Both the position numbers and the translations under genes were made by a program. Positions 23,087 through 33,358 of a DNA stretch of 64,000 bases are shown here, piece after piece. Every line of letters begins with the position of its first letter. Within the stretch, counting starts at the first letter, position 1. The notes under the pieces were generated by a model. That model was given only the letters and a program-made list of their open reading frames with translations, was not told the DNA's origin and did no database searches. Location of the stretch: positions 65,921,257-65,985,256 of the forward strand of contig NC_134023.1 of the NCBI RefSeq assembly GCF_040712315.1. Direction: 5' to 3'. Source of the DNA: Castanea sativa (Eukaryota > Streptophyta > Magnoliopsida > Fagales > Fagaceae).

Positions 23087-23767
23087 CTATGATTTGTTCT
23101 TGTTGGAGTTCCGTCCTCTTGACCTGCTTCTACCCCTATTGCTTGACTCAGACTTTACAATAAGTCCATCAACCTGAGAACCATCACCATCTTGATTCAT
23201 CTTTATGTGTGACAAGAGAGCACTAGTCACCTCCTCGAGTACTATAATCTCTTTCTCGTACATCAACGTAGTCACTAGATGATCAAAAGAAGTAGGAAAC
23301 AACGCTAATAAAAGTAATCCCTTATCTTCGTCCTCATAATTCACCCCAAAACTTGACAGTTTGGTGTTCAACATGTTAAACGTGTTGATATGTTCCAATA
23401 AATCTGAACCCTCCTTCATATGCAAACTATACAATTGTTTCTTCACGTACAACTTGTTCGTCCGATTCTTTCTCATATAAAGACCTTCTAATTTTTCCTA
23501 AACCTCCTTTGCGGTCTTTGCTTCTAGAATGTTGTGAATAACCTCATTACCTAAGTTGAGACGAATAGCGCTAGCTGCTTTCTCATCCATCTCTACCCAT
23601 TCTACATCCTTCATTGTTTCTGGTTTCTTCTCCTTCCCAAGCAATGCCTTATGAACTCCTTGTTGAATTAGGAGATCCTTCATCCGCCTTTGCCAAAGAG
23701 AAAAATTTCCCTTACCACAAAACTTCTCTACATCATACTTTGTGCTTGATAGCTTTACTGTATTCAA
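23087..23767 (-). pseudogene. Copia B: gag, interrupted
   Basis: Gag-like frame from 23767 (MNTVKLSSTKYDVEKFCGK), stopped after KEV near 23498 and open again from 23476 to 23087, ending in the basic Ser/Arg-rich segment. A zinc knuckle with intact CFYCHKK follows beyond a further stop near 23087. It lacks the four-base deletion of copy A. Confidence 0.85.
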
Positions 23768-23801
23768 AAAGATTGAATCCTAACTTAGCTCTAATACCAC
23801 T

Positions 23802-24231
23802 TGTTGTGCAGATTGCACCCCAAGACTCAAATTAATAACAGTAAATAAGTGAAAATTAAATAACAAGCACACACAATGAACACAAGAATTTACGTGGTTT
23901 GGCAAACTACCTACCTCCACGGCAACGACGGAGAAATTTCACTATAAAAATAAGGAGATACAATAGTACATAAGAACACTCTCAAGAAAACCAAATCTCA
24001 ATTACACCCTATCACTCTCTCACAAAAATAATAAGAATAGAAGTTGACTGCCTCTTTAATTCTTTATTTTCTTATGCGGCTATAGCCTCTATTAGGTTAT
24101 TCAGATTCTCCTATTGCCGTAACTAATAACATATATATAAGGATATATGTTGGGTTGGCTACCTTGGACTCCTAATACAACAAGTATTTGGTAAACTTGT
24201 GTTGACTTGGGCTTGGCAATACAAGCCACAC
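23802..24231 (-). repeat. Copia LTR3 (5' LTR of the array), truncated at its outer end
   Basis: It follows the other LTRs up to CAAGCCACAC and then passes into flanking spacer (AGCAACTAAAACTG). The terminal 14 bases GGCCCACATCAACA and one copy of the CACAC duplication are missing, consistent with deletion between two CACAC repeats. Confidence 0.85.
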
Positions 24232-25383
24232 AGCAACTAAAACTGTTAAATGTTTCAAAATTGTTGTAAAAGTTGTGCTTTTAGACCTTTTTTTTTCCAA
24301 TTCCACGTTACCCACGAAATGGGTGGGAAAAAATCCTTGCTTTATAATAGTTTTTATTAAATGAGAGAAATGAATGGAAAAGAAACACAAAAGAGAAAAC
24401 TATAATTGATTTTTTGTTTTTTTTTTTACTTGAATATAATTGATTTGAATTAGTGCATCCACCTAGAAAGCACTGATGTGGCTACAGGGTCGCCGTACCG
24501 AAGTCCCACACGGCCCTACGTGGGGTGCGCTGGGTGACGTCATTGCCCGTGCATCGGTGTCGCGTCAGAATTTTTTTTTTTTTTCTAGATTTGCGCCAAC
24601 TCGTGCCAATTCGGCTTCGACAAGCGCCGATTCACACCGAACCGGGCCGATTCGGATCGTATCGGCCGAATATCGGTACTGAAAAAAAAACATATCTTTT
24701 TACGTTTTAAACGATTTTTGCTGAATGAATGATCCTGTGGCAGCAATCACCAACATGTCATTGGTTTCTTAAAGGAACCCACTTCCTCACAGCTGGTAGC
24801 TTCTTCGTTATTTTGCTTCTTCTTCTGCGTTTTTGTGTTCTCTGCTTCTTCTCTTCTTCTTTTTTAGTCCTTTGCGCTTAGTCTGCCTTCACTGCCTTGT
24901 ATTGATTTATTGTTTAATAGTTAATACTTAAATTTCTTTTAGTTTTGTGAGCCCTTCACACATGAGTCACTTATTGGGAACGTTGAAAGTTTCAGCCTTT
25001 AGTCATTTGTGTTGACTTCAAAGCCACCCCCGCTCCACATGGCTAACCTATGTCTCACCATTTTTAATTTTTTTTCTTCTTTTAATTTTATCATTACTCT
25101 TGTTATAATCTAAAAAATAATTATTAATTTATTATTATTATTGAGTGATATTTGGGATTTGGGCTTTGATAAGTTTGACATATTAGTTGAAATATGAACT
25201 TATAATTATAAAATTCTTAAAAATATATATGGGTTTTGATGAATAACCTGCAATATATAAAAAATAGCTATAATCCGAAATGGCATACCGAAATAGACCA
25301 GTATCGAAAAATTCCGTTCCAATTGACAAACCGAAATGGGTTCCGAAATGGTATTCAAAACATTGGTTTTATTTGTTCCTCTT
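24232..25383. other. Spacer with a GC-rich island, no gene
   Basis: 24232-24470 continues the spacer interrupted by the copia array (paralogue at 27750-27960). 24476-24690 is GC-rich with repeated GCCGATTCG / CCGAATATCGG phrases, unlike its surroundings, and probably a transposon remnant; 25255-25350 has related ACCGAAATGG phrases. Nothing coding is supported. Confidence 0.5.
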
Positions 25384-25590
25384 TGACCAAACACGTGAGC
25401 CGCTGAGCCATATCTTCCCTTTTTTTTTTTTTTTCTTTTTTAATGGGAAGCTGCACCCATTTTAATACCTGCCACATATATCCTTTATTTTGTTTTTGGG
25501 CTGACCAAATACGTGAGCCACTAAGCCGCATCTTTTTATTTATTTATTTATTTATGAGAAGCCTCATTTATTTTAATACCTCTGTCAATA
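25384..25590. repeat. Direct duplication, about 118 bp period
   Basis: GACCAAACACGTGAGCC at 25384 and GACCAAATACGTGAGCC at 25502, each followed by a T-rich stretch, GGAAGC/AGAAGC and ATTTTAATACCT. Two copies only. Confidence 0.75.
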
Positions 25591-27250
25591 ATTCAAGTAT
25601 CAAAAACTTTTGTGTACTTATTACTAACTATTTATTTAGTTTTTATTATTATATGAATTTTCTTATATAATTATATAAAAAAGCATGCTTAGCAATATAT
25701 AAACAAAAATATTTTTAATAATTTTTTAATCGCCGCATCCGCACCCTATTTTTTTAAAAATTGCCGAATCTCCAACCTGCACCAGTACCCACACTCGAAT
25801 CTGGAAACGCACTCATTCTTCACAGGCATCCACTCAGCATTATTTTATTTTTCTCTGAAAAGTTTTGATTGCAAACACTTTGGTCCTCTGGAATTTGTAA
25901 TACGGCAGTCGTTTTTATTAGTGCATATTCGTACGACAAGTCGTATTGGTTAAGTGTTGTAACCATTATTTGAAGTAGTAGACACGTGTATATATTTGAT
26001 TGGATATTAGATATAGTCAGTCTGTTATCCACATATAATAGCCTTTGTAGGCTCTGTTTTTCCCGCCATGATCTGTTCCTCAAAAAGCAAAGAAGACTGG
26101 GCTAGACTTTTAAGGCAAAATGTTAGACCTACATTATTATTCATTTGGGTCTGCCTCTGAAATCTCTGCTACTTTCCTACGCGTGAGCATGATTGTTCTA
26201 AGAAAATTGGCTTTAGCTTCGTAAATGCAAAAAGGGGGCTATATGGGTCCAAACGGTTTTCTTTTGTTGCAAAAGGCCTCAGTAAACACTCTCACATGGT
26301 GCCTACTCATTTTCCTATGCATGATAATGGTAACATTCCAAGAAATAAAGTAATGTTACACTTCACATAATTAACATTGTTTGTAACTCTTAACTACTAC
26401 AAATATTGCACCCCCACGGGTTCACTCTGTTTTACAAACTGATTTAGTAGGCGTTCATTGATAAAGATCCATTATTTCCCCCCTCCAAAAAATAAATAGA
26501 TAAATAAATAAAAGAAATATTGCACCCCCAACCTACTTGATTTTCAAGTAGATTATAAATTAACCAAGCCATTCATAAATAGCTTGGACTTGACTCAATA
26601 AAAAACTCATTTATGTTTGTTTGTTTTTTAAAGAATCAAGTTTGTGCCTATATTTTTTTGCTTGTTTAATAAATGAGCTAAGTCTAAGTAGAAAAAAAAG
26701 GAAAAAAAGAAAAAGATATTCATGAACAAACTCATGAACATTGGTGCTCGACACAAAACAAGTTGACCCTAAACTCATTTATAGGCTTGATATATATAAG
26801 TTTGACAATTAAATCTACATCTTATTATGATTTTAAGTAATTAGGAGTAGTAATTGCTTGTCCAAACAAATAAGCTTTATATAGGCTTGATAATATATTT
26901 GTATTGGATTTCAAGCTCAAAAACTTGATATAAGCTCAAGTTTGAGTTTGTGCTCAACTTTACTAATGAGTCAAGCCAAATTCAAGCTTTTAGACTTGTT
27001 AACGAGCTTGACTTCAAACATTCATTATAGGATTGGTTCAAACTTGAGCTAAGTTTGAACATTTTACATTCGTTATCAAGCCAAACTTAAACATTTTATA
27101 TTTGTAATTCATTGTCAAGCCAAATTTAAACACTTATTATTTGACAAAGGTCAACTCATTTACGGTCTATTTTCAAATTTACATGGGAAAAAAAAAGTTA
27201 TACCAAAACATTTTAAAGAATGAGATAACTAATTGATTAGAGAAAATAAC
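25591..27250. other. Duplicated NLR upstream spacer, no gene
   Basis: 25870-26075 is a copy of the LTR-like block seen at 1950 and 15620. 26090-26370 matches the NLR promoter-distal text near 2270-2400, 2600-2660 and 28080-28390. 26540-27030 is rich in AAGCTCAAG/GAGCTTGA phrases typical of degraded transposon ends. Confidence 0.55.
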
Positions 27251-27520
27251 TAAGAGTATTGGCAACACGTGTGCCAAATGCTAAAACATCAAATACCAAA
27301 AATACATCTCCATCACATATGTTATATATCAAATTATTTTAACACATGCCATAGTACACTTCTACTAGATGGTGGGTGTTATTTTAGGTTATTTAATGAG
27401 TAGTGCATTAAAATAAGAGATGAGATATATGGTGTAATGTTAAATACTATGCTAAAATAGATAAAGTAAATTTTTGGTAAGTTAAAATAAATTTTTTTAG
27501 AACATTTGTGCTAATACTAT
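27251..27520. mobile_element. Small MITE visible by comparison with a paralogue
   Basis: The paralogous spacer at about 17670-17695 reads AATAACTAGTTAAGCGTTAG without this segment. The ends are AGAGTATTGGCA and complement ATAGTATTAGCA. Non-coding; family not assigned. Confidence 0.65.
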
Positions 27521-27595
27521 AGCATTAGAATTTTGATGGATGTAATGTAAGATATAGTTAATTACTTATGCCGTACCAGGTGGTGTATAATGGGG

Positions 27596-27596
27596 T

Positions 27597-27642
<46 letters not shown>
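27596..27642. repeat. (AT)n microsatellite
   Basis: More than twenty AT units. The paralogue near 17750 has only ATATATAT, so this tract expanded after duplication. Confidence 0.95.
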
Positions 27643-27645
<3 letters not shown>

Positions 27646-28529
27646 AATCGTGTAAAGAAGGGACAAGGTAGGTTCACACGGTGCTCAAGACTTTGATGCA
27701 ATGGAATATAAAAATAAAGCTATGTTTAACGTTTATTGCTGTCTCACACTACCGCTAAAAAAGTTACAAAATTGTTGTAAAGATTGTGCTTTGTACTTTT
27801 TCTTTTACCAATTCCACATTCCCCACGAAAACCCAGATAGTCATGGTGGGAACAAAATCCTTGCTTTATCATTGTTTTTATTAAATGAGAGAAATGAGTG
27901 GAAAAAAAAAACACAAAAGAGAAAACAATAATTGATTTATTGTTTTTTATTTGCAGTGGTGTACACGTGTACAATAATTGGGTTGTAGGCTCTGTTTTTT
28001 TTCTCGCCATGCTCTGTTTCTCAAATATATATATATATATAAAACAGAACAGAGATGTGTATTTATTCAAAAAGCAAAAAGACTGGGTTAGACATTCAAG
28101 GCTAAATGTTAGTGCTACATTATTATCAGTAATTTAGTATGCCGTATATATAAAACACTCTGTTACCAGTTACCATTACACTTGGCTCTGCATCTGAACA
28201 CTCTGTTACTTTCCAATGCATGATCATGATTGTTCTAAGAAATTTTGCATTAGCTTCGTTGATGCAAAAAGGGAATTATTGGGTCCAAATGGTTTTTTCT
28301 CTGTTCAAAAGGGCTCAACAGTCAACACAATCACATGGTGCCTCCTCATTTTCCTATGCATGATAACGATAACATTCCAAGAAAATTCATAAAGTTGTGC
28401 ATGATATAACGGTAGCTTTCTAAGAAAATTCACAAAGGAAGACTAGTATCGGTAAGTTTCTTTGAAAAAACATAAAGCTATGCATGATTGATGTAAGTTT
28501 CTAAGAAAATTCATAGAGGAAAACTTGTA

Positions 28530-28565
28530 ACGGTAACTTTCTTCCCCTTTAAATATTCGGTCCTC
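28530..28565 (+). promoter_or_regulatory. Probable NLR-B core promoter
   Basis: CCCCTTTAAATATTCGGTCC corresponds to the NLR-A TATA-like region. Upstream, GGTAACTTTCTT-like motifs and GAAAATTCATA repeats are shared with the NLR-A promoter. No transcript data. Confidence 0.4.
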
Positions 28566-28597
28566 CTCGTCTCCTTCTTCACAGCAACATTACTCTC

Positions 28598-28810
28598 TAG
28601 CTTTCTTCTCGCTCTTTAAGCCTTCCTTTTCACTCTCTAGCATATTGAAGAACTTCAAGCTCTCACCCTTTAGTCTCGCTCTTATAGCCAATCTTTCACT
28701 CACTAGAAAGTTTTTCTTCCATACCCTAGCATTGAAGCATTTGAATCCCAGCCTCTAGCTTTCTTCTCTCTCTTTTTAGCCATCTTTTTACTCTCACTTC
28801 GCTCTAACAA
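28598..28810 (+). repeat. Tandem leader repeat of NLR-B
   Basis: Three imperfect units from about 28598, 28670 and 28755, homologous to the NLR-A and NLR-C leaders (TAGCTTTCTTCTCGCTCTTT...CATATTGAAGAACTTCAAGC). The middle unit has lost part of its pyrimidine run. It ends immediately before the ATG at 28811. Confidence 0.7.
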
Positions 28811-31800
28811 ATGGATGAAGCAATCCTCTCTAGCGTTGCTGGGTCCATAATTGAAAATTTGGGCTCTGCTGCTTTTGAACAGGTTGGATCGCTCTGGAAT
28901 GTTGAAGATGACCTTGAACAAATCAGGAAAACTGTTTCCACAATTAAAGCTGTACTCCAGGATGCAGCGGAGGAGCAGAATCACAATAATCAAGACAGAG
29001 TCTGGCTCGAAAAGCTCAAGAAAGCAGTTTTTGATGCAGAGGACTTGTTGGATGAGTCTAAGTACCACACTGAATTAGCTTTGCGGCAGAAAGAGAGGAG
29101 TTGGAGTTTTACAGTAAAGGTACGCGATTTCTTAAGTTTAATCTCAGCTGCTTTTGTACGTAATAAGATGAGTCCTAAAATAAGTAAAATGAGTCAGGAA
29201 CTAGATGCAATAGCCAAAGATAGGGAAAAGTTTCACTGGAAAGAACGCAGTACTGTAAAGCGTATTGTGAGTCTGAATAGGGAGACTCGCCCATGGTTTC
29301 CTCATAATGGAGTTATTGGGAGAGAAGATGAGAAAAAGCAAATCATAAATCGCTTATTAGAGCCTAACAATGAAGAGGATGTTTTAGTTGTTGCTATTGT
29401 GGGGATCGCGGGGATAGGCAAGACCACACTTGCTCAATGTGTTTACAATGATGATAGAGTCAATACACAATTTGAGCTAAAAATATGGGCGTGTGTCTCA
29501 AATGTCTTTGAGGTGACAACATTTGCTGAAAAACTAATAATTGGTATGGATAAAGATGATAGCATGGAACTAATGCGAAAGAAACGTCGTAAGTTTAATC
29601 CTGAAGAAGTCCTCAAGGATCAAGTCCACAAAATGGATCCATTGAGGGAACTTCATAACAAAATTTCTCAAAAGAAAATTTTAGTTGTGTTGGATGATTC
29701 ATGGAATGAAAATTGTAAAAATTGGAATAACTTTAAAGGACTTTTAAGTAGTTGTGCAAAGGGAAGTAAGATTGTAATAACTACGCGTGACAAATTTGTT
29801 GTAGATATTACACGTGCTAGTGAAACATATTTTCTTAAAGGTCTCTCTCAAGACTATTCTTGGTCTTTATTTGAGAAATTAGCATTTAGAAATAGGCAAG
29901 ACACCAAAAACCCTACACTAGTAGATTTTGGAAGGGAGATTGTAGGCAAATGTCAAGGAGTACCCCTAGTGATAAAGTCCATTGGAAATTTATTGTACTC
30001 TAAGAAACCAAACGAGTGGTCAAAGATCAGGGATAAGGTAGTAGCAAATGTAATTGAACAAGGGGGTGATAATTTTCCAATTCTAAGGTTGAGTTATGAT
30101 AATCTTCCATCATATTTAAAATGTTGTTTTGCCTTTTGTTCTTTATTTCCTAAAAATTATGAGATTGATAAGATGACAGTGATTCAACTCTGGATGGCAC
30201 ATGAGTTTATCCAATTATCAAATGATACTCAGCAGGTAGAAGATGTTGCAGATGAATACTTCAAGGATCTACTCTGTAATTTTTTTGAGGAACTATGGAG
30301 TTTAAAATATAAGATGCATGATTTATATCATGATCTTGCAGAATTAATTGCAGGGTCGGACTGTAGACTTAACAATTTGGATTGGAAAACTCGCCATGTA
30401 TCATTTTCTAGCTATTTATTTTTTGCTAAAACTTTAAGTTTGGTTAAAGCAAGTAGCAAGCTACGTACAATTCTTTTCACACATGATGAGTATGCATCTG
30501 GTGCCATGGATGAGTCAACATTGATTACACTAATTGAGAGTTTCCCAAGGTTGCGTGCATTAGATTTACATAGATTGGAGATTGAAATAATTCCAAATTC
30601 TATAGAGAAGTTAATACATTTGAGGTACTTAGATCTTTCTTTTAATCCTATTAAAACTATTCCTAATTCAATTACAGCATTGTTGAATTTGCAAACACTA
30701 AAACTTCAAAAATGTCATAATCTTGAACAATTGTCTAGGGACATCACAAAATTGGTTAGCCTCAGGCACCTTGATGATAGGGGCTGTTTTAAGTTGAGAT
30801 TGCCTCAAGGATTACGAAAACTGACTGGTCTTCAATCATTACCATTATTCATTGCGAGGAATAATGGTGGACTAGGCGAATTGAATGGGCTAAACAACCT
30901 CAGAGGAACACTTGAGATCAAAATTTCAGAACAATTGGAAGATCCTAACTCAGATTGCGAGGTCAAAAATTTAAAGGAAAAGCAATATCTTGAGAAACTG
31001 AAATTAACATGGGCTCACCAAGAAGGACATGATGAGATGTTATTAGATAGCCTCCAGCCACATCCAAATCTCAAAGTTTTGGAAGTGTATGGTTACACTG
31101 GTGTGACATTTTCAAGTTGGCTTCCTTCTATCGAAAATCTTGTTGACATCACTTTAAGGAGATGTGACAGATGCAACCACCTGCCACCATTGTCTGAACT
31201 CCCATTTCTAGAAAGCTTATGTCTTTATGGAATGAAAGATTTGGAATGCATATCAGATCGTGATATAAGTGAGGAAGTTTCTACTTTACCCTTCTTCCCA
31301 TCGTTAAAGTCTCTTAGGATTTGGAACTGCCCTAACTTAAAGGGATGGTGGAGGAGCCCATCAATGACAGATCATCAACAACACCAGCATAACCGGTCAC
31401 TGCCTTCATTTCCTTGTCTTTCTTCTTTTTCTATTGAAAAATGTCCTAATCTGACTTCCATGCCCTTGTTTCCTTATCTCGGAGAATACCTATATCTAAG
31501 TAACGTTAGCTCAAAGCTTTTTCAAGAGACAATACTTCCCTCTTCCTCCTCTTCTTCGTCCTCTCATCTCTCCAAATTAAAATCTATGTCTATAGGAAAT
31601 CTGCCAGATGTTGTGTCTCTGCCAGATGGGTGGGTATCAAATCTAATTTCTCTCGAGCAATTATACATTTTCTCTTGCAAGGAGTTAAATCTAGGAAGTG
31701 ACGTGGACGGAATGGAATGGCGACATCTCAATCGCCTCACTCGTCTGCACTTCTACGGCCTTCCAAAACTGAATTCCTTACCTGTAGGTCTTCAACACGT

Positions 31801-31939
31801 TACAACCCTAGAAACACTGGAGATTGTCGATTGTCCCGAGTTACAGAGAAGATGCGAAAAGGAAACCGGTCAGGATTGGGACAAGATCGCACATGTCACT
31901 AACGGTACGCATTCTATATACCCATTTTTTTTGTATTGA
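28811..31939 (+). CDS. NLR-B: CC-NBS-LRR disease-resistance protein, RGA/R13-like
   Basis: Paralogue of NLR-A, same class and expected role as an intracellular immune receptor. The continuous frame gives 1042 residues from MDEAILSS. Rx-N coiled coil (about 1-130) with DAEDLLDE; P-loop GIAGIGKTT (198-206); kinase-2 VLDDSW (from 293; Ser where NLR-A has Leu); RNBS-B GSKIVITTR; GLPL as CQGVPLVI; RNBS-D CFAFCSLFP; MHD as MHDLYHDLA (502). The LRR tail is shorter than NLR-A by exactly 48 residues, two 24-residue repeats, just before CPELQRRCEK. A poly-Ser loop is also present. GT at 31905 and AG at 32280-32281 suggest a last intron; the spliced tail would end in a short Pro-rich stretch with a stop at 32320-32322. 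Intact by all visible motifs; recognised pathogen unknown. Confidence 0.93.
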   Translation: MDEAILSSVAGSIIENLGSAAFEQVGSLWNVEDDLEQIRKTVSTIKAVLQDAAEEQNHNNQDRVWLEKLKKAVFDAEDLLDESKYHTELALRQKERSWSFTVKVRDFLSLISAAFVRNKMSPKISKMSQELDAIAKDREKFHWKERSTVKRIVSLNRETRPWFPHNGVIGREDEKKQIINRLLEPNNEEDVLVVAIVGIAGIGKTTLAQCVYNDDRVNTQFELKIWACVSNVFEVTTFAEKLIIGMDKDDSMELMRKKRRKFNPEEVLKDQVHKMDPLRELHNKISQKKILVVLDDSWNENCKNWNNFKGLLSSCAKGSKIVITTRDKFVVDITRASETYFLKGLSQDYSWSLFEKLAFRNRQDTKNPTLVDFGREIVGKCQGVPLVIKSIGNLLYSKKPNEWSKIRDKVVANVIEQGGDNFPILRLSYDNLPSYLKCCFAFCSLFPKNYEIDKMTVIQLWMAHEFIQLSNDTQQVEDVADEYFKDLLCNFFEELWSLKYKMHDLYHDLAELIAGSDCRLNNLDWKTRHVSFSSYLFFAKTLSLVKASSKLRTILFTHDEYASGAMDESTLITLIESFPRLRALDLHRLEIEIIPNSIEKLIHLRYLDLSFNPIKTIPNSITALLNLQTLKLQKCHNLEQLSRDITKLVSLRHLDDRGCFKLRLPQGLRKLTGLQSLPLFIARNNGGLGELNGLNNLRGTLEIKISEQLEDPNSDCEVKNLKEKQYLEKLKLTWAHQEGHDEMLLDSLQPHPNLKVLEVYGYTGVTFSSWLPSIENLVDITLRRCDRCNHLPPLSELPFLESLCLYGMKDLECISDRDISEEVSTLPFFPSLKSLRIWNCPNLKGWWRSPSMTDHQQHQHNRSLPSFPCLSSFSIEKCPNLTSMPLFPYLGEYLYLSNVSSKLFQETILPSSSSSSSSHLSKLKSMSIGNLPDVVSLPDGWVSNLISLEQLYIFSCKELNLGSDVDGMEWRHLNRLTRLHFYGLPKLNSLPVGLQHVTTLETLEIVDCPELQRRCEKETGQDWDKIAHVTNGTHSIYPFFLY

Positions 31940-33299
31940 ATTTTTGTTTGCTGGCTGAGAAAACAGTTGAAAATGAAAGAAAGTGAACTTTTTAGAATTC
32001 TATTCTCTATCATTTATTGATTTCAATACAATTTTTTGAAAAAAAGAATGAATTTTTTCTTTTGGATTTCAAAAATATAGGAACCAGTGTATATAATTGA
32101 ATGGGGCTCACTTTAGCAAAGCTTTTGGTTTTCTAAAGTTTTCTAATAATAATAAAAATTTCTGAGATGTATAGAATCTTGGCCAATTTGATTGATTTCA
32201 AAGCAACCAAACTGTTGAATTGTTTTGAAGTTCTATTATTATTAATGTTATTTAATTTGATGGCTTGTGTTCTGTTCACAGTTATATCATTTACATTGCC
32301 ACCACCACCACCACTACCATAGATTGTAGGATTTTGGTTGGAGTAAGAAAGGTACTTGGTTACACTTTCTATAATCAAAGGTTAATGAATATTTTGAATA
32401 AAATTTCATTCCATATATTTGCTTCATTATTCTAAATGATTTTTACAGATGCTGATGGATGTGTTGTTTTGAGGTCTTTACGTGAAGAATGCCTTGCTCA
32501 AGTCCTTAATTCTTCCAATGAACTTTGAATAGCTGGAAGTGGGTTATTCAAATGCTAATTCCTTTCCTCTTCTTCTTTGTTCTTCTTCTTGTGTTATGGT
32601 GATTTCTCGCTTGGTTTGATCCTAAATGCAGAACAAATTGGAAGCACAAAACAAAACCAGGGGTAAATATCTGAGCCTATTTTAAACCTTTTATAAAGAA
32701 CATTTTGTCTCTATCATGATCTTATTTTCTACCATATTTTAATGGGCTAGTGCTTAACATCAACTTTTTTCATGCAGTTAGATGCATACAAAATTTTAGT
32801 GGAATCTCTTTGTACATTTTGTGTTATATTCCCATTGCTTACCGTTAGAAACTTAAGAAAAATATCCTTTTTGGCCATTTTCTCTCGCTTGAATAACCAG
32901 TTCGTGGTAGTCTTTCACAATTCCCTGCCACTGTTAAACTTTGACTAGCCTGAGGATGCAACATGCATCATCATTGGGATTGTATGCTGATATCTTGTGT
33001 TATTTGCAGGGAGCATTTGGAGTGCTGTAGGGATCATCTCTTTTATGATTACTCTTTTACAAGAAGATTAAAGCAGCAAGTGTTGAAAGAGTACGTGGTT
33101 AATCTGCAGCTTGTCGTTTGAAATTCTTCTCCATTTGTTCAGATGCTAAGGCCCACTTGGTGTTCTTGTTATTGTTGAAATCGACTTTAGTGTGATGTAG
33201 ATTTGCTGTAATCTAATAATTGTGTTCTTCTTGTTTTGGTAGTCTTTAGCTTTTGTTTGAGAAAATTGTTGTAAACTCTTTATTCAATAGTGGAAGATT
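31905..33299 (+). other. NLR-B 3' region with probable introns after the stop codon
   Basis: Collinear with 6227-7738. Candidate exons start at 32282 (after TGTTCACAG), 32449 (after TTTTTACAG) and 33010 (after TTTGCAG, starting GGAGCATTTGGAGTGCTGTA). Conservation of all three acceptors between paralogues supports real splicing. An AATAAA is present at about 33544. Confidence 0.5.
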
Positions 33300-33358
33300 T
33301 TTTACTGGACTAGGTCCCGTGGTTTTTCCCTTCTCATTGAAGGGTTTCCACGTAAAAA
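33300..33358 (+). repeat. LTR-derived relic in the NLR-B 3' region
   Basis: Copy of the 7739-7796 segment: TACTGGACTAGGTCCCGTGG, then GGGTTTCCACGTAAAAA. Confidence 0.5.

Larger units (their letters stand above)
17883..24231 (-). mobile_element. Tandem Ty1/copia array, three LTRs and two internal regions
   Basis: Order on the plus strand is LTR1 (17883-18319), internal A, LTR2 (20703-21144), internal B, LTR3 (23802-24231). LTR ends are TGTTG...CAACA. Both internal regions are read on the minus strand and lack almost all reverse transcriptase and RNase H. The whole array interrupts a spacer that is intact at 27730-27760 and 54590-54610. Both copies share the same large deletion and the same lost integrase residues, so the defects predate the duplication or define a non-autonomous family. 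Confidence 0.92.

Noticed and set aside
27596..27642. CRISPR or other spaced array candidates
   Set aside because: Only simple microsatellites and transposon repeats are seen; no regularly spaced direct repeats with unique spacers, and the DNA is a plant nuclear sequence.
30200..32450. Possible extra exon coding for the Pro stretch (CCA repeats near 32300) as a separate gene
   Set aside because: Better explained as the spliced tail of NLR-B; the repeat is a simple (CCA)n tract.
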